Assembly: GCA_016788045.1 (NCBI GenBank)
Contig: JAEUTG010000006.1
Coordinates: forward strand, 1-49,837
DNA length: 49,837 nt
Origin: Bacteroidales bacterium
Lineage (GTDB): Bacteria; Bacteroidota; Bacteroidia; Bacteroidales; Lentimicrobiaceae
Direction: 5' to 3'
Shown piece by piece: positions 1 to 9,408 of this stretch. Under the pieces are notes generated by a model. It ran no database searches, was not told the origin of the DNA, and saw only the letters and a program-made list of their open reading frames with translations. A program made the translations under genes and the position numbers. How positions within the stretch are numbered: the first letter of the stretch is position 1; the number at the start of each line of letters is the position of its first letter.

Positions 1-120
1 AACCAAAGCTTTGTCAAAGAGTGCAGCCTACCACCAGGAACCCTCGGACATTTTAGAGAATATTATCAGGCATAAAATATCTCCAATGTTTCTACAGAAT
101 TTATCCCTTAATTTGTATTT

Positions 121-804
121 ATGAAATTACTTATCGTAGACGACGAACCGCAATTATTAAAAAGTTTGGAAGATTTTGCATCCAAAGAGGGATACCTGTA
201 TGATTCTTCCCAAGGATTTTGTTCTGCTGCTGAACGCATCGCTCTTTACGACTACGATTGCATTGTACTTGATATTAACCTTCCTGACGGAAATGGTTTC
301 GATATACTTGAAGCCCTGCATAAAGAAGGCAAGACAAATGGGGTCATAATACTTTCAGCACGTGATTCATTAGATGATAAACTAAAAGGGCTTGGACTGG
401 GTGCCGACGATTACCTTACCAAACCATTCTATTTCTCTGAGCTAAATGCCAGAATTAAAGCCATTATCCGTAGAAAGCAATTTAAGACAAACAAAATCGT
501 ACACTTTTCTAACCTGATTATTGAACCAGACCAACACCTCATTGGTGTAAGCAACCTTGATAACCCCATTTCATTTACTAAAAAAGAATTCGCTTTACTT
601 AGCTATCTCATTAATAATCATAAACGGGTTCTTTCCAAGGTATCACTGGCAGAATATATCTGGGGAGATTATGTGGATGAAGCCCAAAGTTTCGATTTCC
701 TTTTCTCACAGATAAGGAACTTAAAACGTAAGCTGAAAGAAGCCGGGGCAGACGTAGAAATTAACAATGTTTATGGAATAGGTTATCAAATAAAAGCACG
801 ATGA
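121..804 (+). CDS. OmpR-family response regulator
   Basis: Two-domain transcriptional response regulator of 227 residues. The receiver domain (about 1-118) shows the acidic pair D7/D8, the phosphoacceptor D51 in CIVLDINLPDG and K101 in DYLTKPF. A winged-helix DNA-binding domain (about 125-225) ends in NNVYGIGYQIK, typical of OmpR/PhoB proteins. Its stop overlaps the start of the next gene by four bases (ATGA), so it is translationally coupled to the partner histidine kinase. By position it may control the outer-membrane cluster just downstream (2159-7751), but that is inference. The signal sensed is unknown. Confidence 0.93.
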   Translation: MKLLIVDDEPQLLKSLEDFASKEGYLYDSSQGFCSAAERIALYDYDCIVLDINLPDGNGFDILEALHKEGKTNGVIILSARDSLDDKLKGLGLGADDYLTKPFYFSELNARIKAIIRRKQFKTNKIVHFSNLIIEPDQHLIGVSNLDNPISFTKKEFALLSYLINNHKRVLSKVSLAEYIWGDYVDEAQSFDFLFSQIRNLKRKLKEAGADVEINNVYGIGYQIKAR

Positions 805-2084
805 AGCTACTTACCTACACCTCACGGATTCAGTTGCGTTATTTCATGATTCTGTTTGGAATTTTTTCCATTCTGTTTTACGTAGTGCTTAACTGGAATG
901 TACTTCGGAATGTGGACGAGGTGTTGCATAATAGAAAAATTAACCTGCTTGCATACCTCAAAACCAATCCTGAAGCTCCATTTCAAGGTGATAACCCGCT
1001 GGACGATTTTACTTTTTATGCCATAGATGCTGCAACTTTCCAAAAAAGCAAAGAAAACTATACAGATACGCTAATTTATGAACCTGTAGATGATGAACTC
1101 GATGAATACAGGAAATTAAACACTTTTGTAGAAATCCATAACCAATATTACAAATTGGAGATTTTAGCACCGCATCTTGAAGCCGATGAAATGTTAGGCA
1201 CAATTGCCTTTTTTCTTGGAATTTTGCTTACCGGGCTATCACTCTCTTTTTATTTATCACAGCGAATAATTTCACGAAAAATTTGGAAACCATTCTACGA
1301 TATGTTGGAAAAACTTCGTGGTTTTCGCCTCGACAAGCAGCAGCTTCCAGAGTTATCATCTTCTCAGATTGAAGAATTTAAGATGCTTAATGAGTCCATT
1401 AATGAATTGGTTTTGAAAAATATGGAAGTATTTACCAGTCAAAAACAATTTATTGAAAATGCCTCCCATGAAATGCAAACACCACTTGCCGTAATGCAGT
1501 CACGACTGGAAGCCCTAATAGGGCGGGCAGAGTTGACAAAAGAGCAGGCAGAGATTGTGGAAGGACTTATAAGCTCCACCCAACGTTTAAAAAAACTAAA
1601 TAAAACCCTTCTTTTACTATCGAAAATTGAAAATCGTCAGTTCCTGTTAACTGACCAGGTTGATGTAAATCAGATTATACGGCAGTCAATGGAATATTAT
1701 GAAGAACAGAAATCAAAACTTAATATTTCAGTAACGATTAAATCAGAAACCCAACTGACAGTACAGGGCAATATCATGCTCACGGAAATTCTTATTCAGA
1801 ACCTGCTTAAAAATGCTTTTTTGCATAATACAGAAAATGGCATACTAACCATTTATGTAGGAGAAAAGCAGCTTACTATTTCCAATTCAGGCCACAAAAA
1901 AGATGAAGAAGGCTCAATGTTGGATAAAGAAAAATTGTTTAACCGTTTTTATAAGCAATCGGGAAATCCTGATTCGTGGGGTCTCGGATTGTCCATAGCT
2001 AAAAAAATTGCAGATACCAGCGGTTGGGAACTTTGTTACCGAAGTGATGGAGCCTTGCATATCTTCGAAGTGAATTTTCAATAA
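801..2084 (+). CDS. Membrane sensor histidine kinase
   Basis: Sensor kinase of 427 residues, partner of the regulator encoded immediately upstream. There are two membrane segments (about 14-33 and 133-152) bracketing a roughly 100-residue extracytoplasmic domain with no recognised fold. The HisKA segment (about 210-275) carries the phosphoacceptor His in ENASHEMQTPLAV. The HATPase domain (about 310-427) has an N-box-like LLKNAFLHN and a G2-like SWGLGLSIAKKIA. The length and layout are those of ordinary Bacteroidota OmpR-partner kinases. The sensor domain gives no clue to the ligand. A 74-base gap separates it from the next gene. Confidence 0.92.
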   Translation: MKLLTYTSRIQLRYFMILFGIFSILFYVVLNWNVLRNVDEVLHNRKINLLAYLKTNPEAPFQGDNPLDDFTFYAIDAATFQKSKENYTDTLIYEPVDDELDEYRKLNTFVEIHNQYYKLEILAPHLEADEMLGTIAFFLGILLTGLSLSFYLSQRIISRKIWKPFYDMLEKLRGFRLDKQQLPELSSSQIEEFKMLNESINELVLKNMEVFTSQKQFIENASHEMQTPLAVMQSRLEALIGRAELTKEQAEIVEGLISSTQRLKKLNKTLLLLSKIENRQFLLTDQVDVNQIIRQSMEYYEEQKSKLNISVTIKSETQLTVQGNIMLTEILIQNLLKNAFLHNTENGILTIYVGEKQLTISNSGHKKDEEGSMLDKEKLFNRFYKQSGNPDSWGLGLSIAKKIADTSGWELCYRSDGALHIFEVNFQ

Positions 2085-2158
2085 ACAGTTCCGATTCCCA
2101 TTTTTCTACAGATTCAATGGTTTCCTTTGTAAGGTAAATCATTTAAAACTATTGAAAA

Positions 2159-3136
2159 ATGAACAGCAAAATAATCTTGACAACAGCAATAACACTAATT
2201 AGTACAGTGCTTTTTGCTCAAACGCCAAAAGCTTACATTACCAACTATGGCAGCGACTTTATTTCTGTTATTGACATTCAGAAAAATCAAAAAATTGCCG
2301 ATATTACTACAGGGAGCAAGCCGCATGGGGTAGCCGTTTCACCTGACGGAAATTGGATTGCCGTAAGCAATGAAGGCGATAATACAGTTTCTATTATTAG
2401 TGCCGCCGACAATAAAGTAAAACAGACCATTTCCGTTGGTAAGACACCTCACCAGTTAAGTTTCAGCATTGACGGTAAGTATGTTTTAACCGCCATCAAC
2501 GGAGAACATAAGGTTGATGTGATTTCAACCGCTAATTGGAAGTTGGTCAATTCAATTCCCGTTGGCAAAAACCCACACATTGTATTGCCTATGTCAGATG
2601 GGAAAACAGCTTGGGTAACTTCCGAAGGAGACAATAAAATCGTAAAAGTGAATCTGGACAGCATGAAAGTCGTAGCAGAAATTCCAACTTTCGGATTTCC
2701 GAGAGTGATGACCGCTACACCTGACGGAAAATATATTTATCTGACCATTCGCTGGTTTCACGGACAGGTAAAAATTGATGCGGAGCAAAACAAAATCATA
2801 GCCCAGGTTCTTTTACCGCAATCGGACAAATTTGATAACGAAGGGAAAGCAGCCCACGGACTTTCTGTAGCTCCTGACGGCAAAACCGTTTACCTGACGA
2901 GCCAGTTTACTAACGATGTAACGGCTATTGATGTAGCATCGGATAAAATCCTGAAAAATATTACAGCCGGCAAAAACCCAAACTGGATAGAACTAACTTC
3001 TGACGGTAAATTTGCAGTTGTAAGCAACACTTCATCAAATGATGCCAGTATTATTGATGTTGCAAATTGGAAAGTGGTGGCGACTATTCCGGTTGGGAAA
3101 AACCCAAAACGTTTGTGGGTGGCAAATACAAAATAA
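2159..3136 (+). CDS. YVTN/YncE-like beta-propeller exported protein
   Basis: Exported protein of 325 residues with an N-terminal signal peptide (MNSKIILTTAITLISTVLFAQ). The rest consists of repeated beta-propeller blades with the pattern ISVIDIQKNQKIADI / PHGVAVSPDGNW, about seven in number, as in the YVTN or YncE family. These proteins are usually periplasmic or surface-bound and often accompany metal or electron-transfer functions, but no catalytic residues are recognisable here. It is followed after 10 bases by a TonB-dependent receptor, so the two are probably co-transcribed and may act together at the outer membrane. Confidence 0.85.
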   Translation: MNSKIILTTAITLISTVLFAQTPKAYITNYGSDFISVIDIQKNQKIADITTGSKPHGVAVSPDGNWIAVSNEGDNTVSIISAADNKVKQTISVGKTPHQLSFSIDGKYVLTAINGEHKVDVISTANWKLVNSIPVGKNPHIVLPMSDGKTAWVTSEGDNKIVKVNLDSMKVVAEIPTFGFPRVMTATPDGKYIYLTIRWFHGQVKIDAEQNKIIAQVLLPQSDKFDNEGKAAHGLSVAPDGKTVYLTSQFTNDVTAIDVASDKILKNITAGKNPNWIELTSDGKFAVVSNTSSNDASIIDVANWKVVATIPVGKNPKRLWVANTK

Positions 3137-3146
3137 TTGTTGATTT

Positions 3147-5561
3147 ATGAGATATGGATTAATTACACTAATGCTGTTAATACATGTATTGGCTTTTGGG
3201 CAAAAATCAGGAAGCATATCAGGCAAAGTATTAGACAGCGAAAACAATATTGTTGAATTTGTCAATGTTTTTCTTACTTCCGTTAACGATTCAACGACTA
3301 TCGTTAACGGAACGGTTACAGACAATACGGGCAGTTTTGATTTAACGAATGTCCCCCTTGGTAAATATTTTATTCAGTTTCGGTTTATCGGATTCTTAAA
3401 TCATCAACAAACAGTAATACTTGACGATGTAAGCAAAAATATAGATTTGGGAACCATTATAATGAAACAGGATGCAATCGCATTGAACGCTATTGAAATA
3501 ACAGCTTTTCGCAACCTGATTCAGAGAACAGATGAGGGAATTGTGGTGAACGCATCGGAAAATTTGACACAAATTGGCGGTACGGCAGCCGACTTAATGA
3601 AAAATATGCCCGGGGTTCAGGTTGATATGGAAGGAAATTTAACTATGCGTGGAAAAACCCCCTTGATAATGATAAACGGCAGGGTTTCGGCTATTGGTGG
3701 AGTGGACAGAGTTACAAATTTGGAACAAATCCCGGCAAGTACCATCGAGCGTATCGAAATTCTTACAAATCCTTCTGCAAAATACGATGCCGATGCCGAA
3801 AGTGGAATTATAAACATTGTACTTAAAAATAATACAAACCTTGGCACAAACGGAGCGGCAGCTTTAGGAGGCGGTTTTGGAGCACGCTATCGCTTAAATG
3901 GCTCCTTCCTTTTTAATCATAATACAAACAAATGGGATTTAGGCCTGGCTTACGACAATTGGTTTACTACCAGAACACGCACGGTAAACAAACAGCGTGT
4001 TCAATACGATTCTGACGATAACCATTTTCTATCACAGCCACGGGAAGACGAACGTACCATACAAACCCAAACGGCACGGTTTAATGTGGGCTATACCCCA
4101 AATTCTAAAAACAGTTTTAAATTGGAAGGGATTTGGCTTTTTGAAGGACAAGATAATTATGAAACCATTGTTAGCACCACAGAAACATCATTGCATGACT
4201 TTACAAGCCGTAACAGCCGATTTTCAAACGAAATAAGACGTTTCCAAACTGGCGAACTCTTGTTCAATTATACGAGAAATTTCATTCAGAACAGGGTACT
4301 TTCCATAGATGCAAATTCTGCCATTGAATACAACAGGGAAAACACCGACATCTCTACTCAAAGCTTATCGGAGGAAAACGCAGAGATAGGCAGCCCGTTT
4401 TTACAGAAAACACATTTTTACGAAGATGCCAACCTGACTAATTTCTCGATAAACTATTTGCATCCGATAAAAGAATCAGGATTATTTGAAACCGGTTATA
4501 AAACCACGCTTAGGTTTATCAATGATGATTATCTTCGTTCAAACCAACAAAACGGCAGTTTTATAACCGACTTATCTCACACCGATATTTTTAAATTCAA
4601 CGAACAAATTCATGCTCTTTATCTGCAATACACAGGTTGGACAGGTACACAACAAGAGCCGAAATTGAAATATCACTTCGGCATCAGACCTGAACAGGTT
4701 TTGAATACAGGCGATAATGTTCAGTCTTCGTACAATTTTTCTAATAACTATTTTCAACTTTATCCATCGGCATCGTTAATTTATTACACACCCAAAAGAA
4801 ATTCGTTCAAACTTGCTTACAGCAAGCGAATAAACAGACCCTCTATCGGTGATTACAGTCCCTTTATTGATATTACCGATTCGCTGAACGTTTGGTCGGG
4901 CAATCCCGATATTCAGCCTGAGATTTCACACTCATTTGAATTAACACAAAATCAAACCTTTAAAAAGGCAAGCCTTACGACTTCCTTGTTTTACCGCCTG
5001 ACGAGCAACAGTATTTTCCCTTATACCACTATCGACAATAACGGGGTCAGCACCACAAGGCCTGAAAATTTTGGCAATTCTTACACTTATGGGGCAGAAG
5101 CTTTTTTTACTTATAACCCGATTAATTTTTGGAAAATAAATCTTGATGCATCAATATACGAACAAAGAATTGAACCAAGTGCCAAATTGCAAAATGCCCC
5201 GGAAAATTTGTTGTCAGGATACGCTAAATTCATCAACAATTTTGATGTTTGGAAAAACGGCAGGTTTCAAATCACAACTAATTATACATCGCCCATTGTC
5301 ATTCCACAAGGCATTATAAAGGAAGTTTATTTTATTGACCTTGGGTTTCAGCAAAAAATCTTAAAAGGTCAGGGGCGTTTGGCTTTGACAGTAACCGATA
5401 TATTTGATACACAGCGCAGTGAATCTACTGTTTCTGGCAGCAATTTTGAATATACACACTATCGGAAAGTAGATACAAGGGCAGTTATGCTGATTTTTGC
5501 TTATACCTTTAAGTCAGAATTTAAAGAAAAACTCTTAGAAAATAAATTTAAAAACGAATGA
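3147..5561 (+). CDS. TonB-dependent receptor-like outer-membrane beta-barrel protein
   Basis: Outer-membrane protein of 804 residues. After a signal peptide (about 1-18) comes a CarboxypepD_reg-like domain (about 22-110: GSISGKVLDSENNIVEFVNV). A plug-like domain follows (about 125-235), including GVQVDMEGNLTMRGKTPLIMING, and then a long barrel region rich in aromatic strands, of the outer membrane beta-barrel family common in Bacteroidota. Substrate is unknown; there is no SusD partner, which argues against a classic polysaccharide utilisation locus. It starts 10 bases after the propeller gene and ends one base before the next gene, so a shared transcript is very likely. Confidence 0.88.
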   Translation: MRYGLITLMLLIHVLAFGQKSGSISGKVLDSENNIVEFVNVFLTSVNDSTTIVNGTVTDNTGSFDLTNVPLGKYFIQFRFIGFLNHQQTVILDDVSKNIDLGTIIMKQDAIALNAIEITAFRNLIQRTDEGIVVNASENLTQIGGTAADLMKNMPGVQVDMEGNLTMRGKTPLIMINGRVSAIGGVDRVTNLEQIPASTIERIEILTNPSAKYDADAESGIINIVLKNNTNLGTNGAAALGGGFGARYRLNGSFLFNHNTNKWDLGLAYDNWFTTRTRTVNKQRVQYDSDDNHFLSQPREDERTIQTQTARFNVGYTPNSKNSFKLEGIWLFEGQDNYETIVSTTETSLHDFTSRNSRFSNEIRRFQTGELLFNYTRNFIQNRVLSIDANSAIEYNRENTDISTQSLSEENAEIGSPFLQKTHFYEDANLTNFSINYLHPIKESGLFETGYKTTLRFINDDYLRSNQQNGSFITDLSHTDIFKFNEQIHALYLQYTGWTGTQQEPKLKYHFGIRPEQVLNTGDNVQSSYNFSNNYFQLYPSASLIYYTPKRNSFKLAYSKRINRPSIGDYSPFIDITDSLNVWSGNPDIQPEISHSFELTQNQTFKKASLTTSLFYRLTSNSIFPYTTIDNNGVSTTRPENFGNSYTYGAEAFFTYNPINFWKINLDASIYEQRIEPSAKLQNAPENLLSGYAKFINNFDVWKNGRFQITTNYTSPIVIPQGIIKEVYFIDLGFQQKILKGQGRLALTVTDIFDTQRSESTVSGSNFEYTHYRKVDTRAVMLIFAYTFKSEFKEKLLENKFKNE

Positions 5562-5562
5562 T

Positions 5563-6261
5563 ATGAAAACACCAATGATTGTTTTTTTTGCACTTATCTG
5601 CATTATGGCTTATAGCAATACTCCAAAGAATAAAACTGTTGAAAATCCAACTTCTATTACCAATACAGTTAAAGACACCCTTATCAGCTTTGAAAATGGA
5701 TTACCGGGAGAATTACCTTCGGGTTGGTCTCAATTCTATACCGGACAAGGCAGTACCGATTGGAAAGTATTGGATGACCAGGGAAATAAAGTATTGGGCC
5801 AACTGTACAGCGACAATCCCAACGGCCATTTTAATGTAATTGTTAACGATGAAATTTCAGCCAAAGACATAGAACTCACTGTTCGGCTAAAAGGTGTTAA
5901 AGGCAATCACGACCAAGGGGGCGGCTTTGTTTGGCGATTTACGGATAAAAACAACTATTATGTGGTGCGTGCCAATCCGCTTGAAGACAATGTAGTATTG
6001 TATAAAGTGGAGAATGGCAAACGCACCGACCTGCCATTGGTGGGTAAAGGAAAGACCTATGGCGTGGATGTACCATCGTTGGGTACAGGATGGAATACTT
6101 TGAAATTGTTGGTGAAAGACGATTTGTTTACGGTATTTCTTAACGGAAAAGAGATTTTTAAAGTGCAGGACAAAACTTTTACTAATGCCGGCAAAGTGGG
6201 TTTTTGGACAAAAGCGGATGCGGTTACTTACTTTGACGATTTGAAAATTCAAATTGAATAA
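5563..6261 (+). CDS. Exported concanavalin A-like (DUF1080/LamG-type) protein
   Basis: Protein of 232 residues with an N-terminal hydrophobic export signal (MKTPMIVFFALICIMAYS), whose Cys13 lies inside the hydrophobic core rather than in a clear lipobox. The body (about 45-232) has the strand pattern of a lectin/glucanase-like jelly roll, for example WSQFYTGQGSTDWKVLDD, GGGFVWRFTDKNNYYVVRAN and the closing VGFWTKADAVTYFDDLKI, as in DUF1080-like and family-16-like folds. No glycosidase acid pair is obvious, so binding rather than hydrolysis is as likely. It begins one base after the TonB-type receptor gene and probably belongs to the same operon. Confidence 0.75.
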   Translation: MKTPMIVFFALICIMAYSNTPKNKTVENPTSITNTVKDTLISFENGLPGELPSGWSQFYTGQGSTDWKVLDDQGNKVLGQLYSDNPNGHFNVIVNDEISAKDIELTVRLKGVKGNHDQGGGFVWRFTDKNNYYVVRANPLEDNVVLYKVENGKRTDLPLVGKGKTYGVDVPSLGTGWNTLKLLVKDDLFTVFLNGKEIFKVQDKTFTNAGKVGFWTKADAVTYFDDLKIQIE

Positions 6262-6335
6262 TTGTTAGTTTTTTGTTCATCAGGAAAAACTTAATTAATT
6301 ATCCTAAATTATTGATAATCTGAAAAATTTAAAAA

Positions 6336-7751
6336 ATGAATATGCGTATTGCACTTTTTGCCACTTTTTTATTGATTGCTCGGGTATCATTCTCGCAAAT
6401 CAGCATTGAAGCAGACTTGATGTTAAATCCTGAAAATATTATCAGGTTAACTTACAACCAAAACGACAGAATTAAAGCAGCCTACTACGAATTGGAATCG
6501 GCAAAGAGCAATTTTAAGTTATTTGAAAGTGAATACACCCAGTTTAACCCATTAATAGTTGCTCCAAAATTTAGTGCAAACTCAGATGGTGACTATGCTT
6601 CTGATATGACTGCAGGGATGAAAAAAGATTTCTTTGACGGTTCGTCAATTGGTGTGGCGTTGGGAACTTATAACGACTGGGAGCAAAACACGGGTCACGG
6701 CACGATAAATTTCATTGAAACAGAAATTGGCTTTCCGCTTTTTTCTTCTTCCAGAACATTGGAAAGAATTATAAAAAGGACATTTGAGGAAAACGAGCTT
6801 TATACAAAAAACCTCGATTATGTTGATGCTGTCCGGGAAAATATCCTCAACGCCCTGGAACAATATTATGACCTGGTTCCCAGAATAAAAATTTATGAAA
6901 TGCTGATTGAATATCGCAAAGAATTAATTAACCTATTAGAGGATGATAGTATTACCACAACAAATTCAGACAGGGAACAAATTAGTGGCGAAATAACAAA
7001 CCTCAATTCAAAAATTACTGGTTTTGAGATTACTTTATATTCGTTGCAGCTCCAAATGCAACGTTATATGAATGTTGAACAAATTCAGTTAGGCCAGCTA
7101 ACAAAAATAGAAATAAATTTTAACGAACCCGGATATGTTGGTAAATACTACATCGACGAAATTACTGATAGCATTTTTAACAAAGCCTTAAATAATGACA
7201 CCGAATTTAAAGTATTGGGTATTATTAAAAAAAATGCCGAAGAAAAAAAGAGGCTGGCAGAAAAAGGAAAGTGGGATATCTATGCAACTACAGGGGGCAG
7301 GTATAATTTTTATGAATTCACTGGCAACGTGAGACAGGGCAATTTTCTTACGGCTGATGCGGGTATTAAAATCAAGATAAACGACCCCAAAATACTCAGG
7401 CACACCATAGCAAAAGCTCAGGCCGATATTAATGCTATTGATTACACTATTGCCGACCGCAGAAAACTAATTAAGTCAGATATTCTTCAGCTTAAAGATG
7501 CGCTTACCAAGAAAAAAGAGCAAATGATTAGTACAACGACCAGTTTGCAATCGTGGAAACGAATTTATGCAACAAAGAAAGAATCGTATTTGCTACAAGA
7601 GGAAAGTGTTGATAATTATATCCAGGCATTCAGGTCACTGGTATCAACGCATGAAACATTGTTGCAACTGGAAAATAATTATTTAGACTTAATTAGAGAT
7701 TTAGACTATGTATGCGGTGAGTATTTTGCTGTAATTAACTTGACAAATTAG
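6336..7751 (+). CDS. TolC-family outer-membrane efflux-like protein
   Basis: Protein of 471 residues with a signal peptide (MNMRIALFATFLLIARVSFSQ) and long amphipathic helices with internal duplication, as in TolC-family channels: NIIRLTYNQNDRIKAAYYELESAKSNF in the first half and a second helical pair around 355-460. The length fits the family. There is no membrane-fusion protein or inner-membrane pump next to it, which is unusual; it may instead serve the preceding outer-membrane cluster, or borrow a pump encoded elsewhere. It lies 74 bases after the lectin-like gene on the same strand. Confidence is high for the fold and low for the transported substrate. Confidence 0.75.
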   Translation: MNMRIALFATFLLIARVSFSQISIEADLMLNPENIIRLTYNQNDRIKAAYYELESAKSNFKLFESEYTQFNPLIVAPKFSANSDGDYASDMTAGMKKDFFDGSSIGVALGTYNDWEQNTGHGTINFIETEIGFPLFSSSRTLERIIKRTFEENELYTKNLDYVDAVRENILNALEQYYDLVPRIKIYEMLIEYRKELINLLEDDSITTTNSDREQISGEITNLNSKITGFEITLYSLQLQMQRYMNVEQIQLGQLTKIEINFNEPGYVGKYYIDEITDSIFNKALNNDTEFKVLGIIKKNAEEKKRLAEKGKWDIYATTGGRYNFYEFTGNVRQGNFLTADAGIKIKINDPKILRHTIAKAQADINAIDYTIADRRKLIKSDILQLKDALTKKKEQMISTTTSLQSWKRIYATKKESYLLQEESVDNYIQAFRSLVSTHETLLQLENNYLDLIRDLDYVCGEYFAVINLTN

Positions 7752-7990
7752 CCATCCCACAGTCGTAAGCACATCCCGCAAACCGCTCAAAGCCAAACCA
7801 AATCCAAAGTTTGCGGGAAGAGCTTCCGCCTCTCCTGCCCGAGTAACCGCCTTTCAGGACGGTTTTGGGATTGCCCACGCTCAAAAAAACAAAATAAATT
7901 TGTACTTTGTAGATAGGTTCGTGCAGATTGATAATGACAAGAAAATAAAGCTAAATATATGAAATACAGTCGGATATGAATGAACACCAG
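7752..7990. other. Intergenic region with stem-loop and candidate promoter
   Basis: This gap holds a perfect 10-bp inverted repeat (TCCCGCAAAC at 7774-7783 and its complement at 7809-7818, 25-base loop) without a T tract. A Bacteroidota-type -7 box TAAATTTG lies at 7895-7902, pointing toward the cassette genes downstream. No coding sequence is supported. Confidence 0.4.
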
Positions 7991-7992
7991 TT

Positions 7993-8122
7993 GCCAACAC
8001 GCGGTATAGTTAATTGCCGGTGCAGTGGGTATTCGAGCGGCACAGCTCGTATCAAAAGTAGTTGTAACTTGACAGGAAAGTGCTTCGAAATCGGCAACTA
8101 ACCATACCGCCAACCGTTAGCC
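7993..8122 (+). repeat. attC-like integron recombination site 1
   Basis: Imperfect palindrome of about 130 bases ending in the core GTTAGCC (8116-8122). Its outer arms pair: GCGGTATAGTTAATTGCCG (8001-8019) against CGGCAACTAACCATACCGC (8092-8110) with 17 of 19 bases complementary, and an R''-like GCCAAC opens the site at 7993. The layout (outer cores, paired arms, variable middle) matches integron attC sites. The first cassette gene begins 26 bases after the core. No integrase gene is present in the window. Confidence 0.6.
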
Positions 8123-8147
8123 ATAAGCTTAAAGAACAATTGATCAT

Positions 8148-8528
8148 ATGAAGATTTTAAAAATTAAACTTGACGAATGTTTATCCATGACAGAATATGA
8201 TCCTTCTCCTCATCGAGTTAATCCTGACCATAAATCTGTAACAGAAAGATCACAAATGCCTATAGAATATTATTGTCAAAACTGCCATTTTAAAATTACC
8301 TTGAGATTGACAGATTTTGAAAAACATACAAAGAGTGAATTTTCTAATTTAAGACCAGTTGATAGACAACTTTTTAAAGAATATTCTACAAAAACAGAAG
8401 GAAATTCATTTCTTGACTTTTACTGCCCTGAGTGTAAGAAAGCAACAACAATAATTTATTTAGCAGGACCATCAGGATATGGGGGAATTTTTGAATTCCA
8501 AATTATGAATGTATTAATGATTGAATAA
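8148..8528 (+). CDS. Cassette protein with two CxxC zinc-ribbon pairs, unknown function
   Basis: Unrecognised 126-residue soluble protein. Two CxxC pairs are visible, CQNCHF (about residue 43) and CPECKK (about residue 93), spaced as in a zinc ribbon. No signal peptide or membrane segment is seen. It is the only gene between two attC-like sites, so it looks like an integron gene cassette: the cassette would run from base 8117 to 8664, and its R'' core (GGCTAAC, 8543-8549) is complementary to its own 5' core (GTTAGCC), as expected when one circle integrates. Low-GC, adenine-rich codon use. No function is proposed. Confidence 0.7.
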   Translation: MKILKIKLDECLSMTEYDPSPHRVNPDHKSVTERSQMPIEYYCQNCHFKITLRLTDFEKHTKSEFSNLRPVDRQLFKEYSTKTEGNSFLDFYCPECKKATTIIYLAGPSGYGGIFEFQIMNVLMIE

Positions 8529-8542
8529 TAAATAAAGCCTAT

Positions 8543-8670
8543 GGCTAACAAATGGTATATGTCATGGCTGTCTTTTGTCTCACTCCGAGCTTTGTACACT
8601 TAATATAAATCGCAGCTTAACCCATGAAATCTCCTTAAGCCGCCACGCCACATACCATCAAACGTTGGGC
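8543..8670 (+). repeat. attC-like integron recombination site 2
   Basis: Opens with GGCTAAC (8543-8549) and ends with GTTGGGC (8664-8670), which fits the GTTRRRY core consensus. The inner arms ATGGTATATGTCATGGC (8552-8568) and GCCACGCCACATACCAT (8642-8658) pair at 14 of 17 positions. The extended R'' (GCCTATGGCTAAC, 8537-8549) is the reverse complement of the start of the preceding cassette (8116-8128) at 12 of 13 positions, a diagnostic feature of cassette arrays. Confidence 0.65.
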
Positions 8671-8712
8671 AACATGTTAAAAAACGACTCGCAATTACAA
8701 CATTGAATTAAA

Positions 8713-9306
8713 ATGAGACAAAAGATAACATTGACAATACTGATGCTTATGGGATTTTTTAATTTTCTAAAAGGACAGGATAATCTAAAGCAGATTGATA
8801 TTAGCGAAGAGCCTGATTTTGTGGGTTTACAGTTGACAATTACAAAATACTGGCAAGATGAATTTAAAAATCATATTTGCCAAGTAAAAGGATTGTATCT
8901 TAAAGACACTGTGGGATTTGAAATTGCGTTTCGGCCAGATTTGCAATTGGGAATGATAGATGGTGAAGTTGATAAAACAAGATTTTATCGAGAAGGCATC
9001 AATCTTTATTCAGTTGGAGAATTGAGTGATAATTTCATTAAAGCGTTGATTGGATTATATAAGACAGACAACAAACCTTTGAAAATGACTGATAAAGTAG
9101 AATCAACGACTTTCGTACTCGGTGGACGACCAGAAAATTTTGACTCAGACTATATCAAAACCAAGATTTTCTTTGATGATACAGATGAAAAAGGATTTTA
9201 TTCCGAATGGTATGTAAATGTTGACTTAAAAAACAAAATATTGGAGCTTAGAGAAAAAGATTCAGAGTATAGAAAGAACATTATTAACGCATTGACAATT
9301 AAATAA
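8713..9306 (+). CDS. Exported cassette protein, unknown function
   Basis: Unrecognised 197-residue protein with a likely signal peptide (MRQKITLTILMLMGFFNFLKGQ) and a mature part of mixed alpha/beta character rich in charged residues, so probably periplasmic or surface-exposed. No domain is recognised. It follows the second attC-like site by 42 bases and is itself followed by GTGCCCAATA, which partly complements its cassette start (GTTGGGC), so it looks like the second cassette of the same array. Base composition is as AT-rich as that of the first cassette gene. Function is not proposed. Confidence 0.7.
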   Translation: MRQKITLTILMLMGFFNFLKGQDNLKQIDISEEPDFVGLQLTITKYWQDEFKNHICQVKGLYLKDTVGFEIAFRPDLQLGMIDGEVDKTRFYREGINLYSVGELSDNFIKALIGLYKTDNKPLKMTDKVESTTFVLGGRPENFDSDYIKTKIFFDDTDEKGFYSEWYVNVDLKNKILELREKDSEYRKNIINALTIK

Positions 9307-9314
9307 AAACACGG

Positions 9315-9408
9315 TGCCCAATAAATAGGAATATCAGCGCTCTGCAATTCCGATAAGTATCGGATCCGGCGATTATTACCGGTTGAACTATATTCCTTGG
9401 GGGGGCTA
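9315..9408 (+). repeat. Decayed attC-like site 3
   Basis: Degenerate palindrome after the second cassette gene: GCCCAAT (9316-9322) matches six of seven bases of the complement of GTTGGGC. AGGAATAT (9327-9334) pairs with ATATTCCT about 55 bases later, followed by TTGGGGGGGC in the position of the R' core. The outer core is not consensus, so recombination activity is doubtful. Confidence 0.35.
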
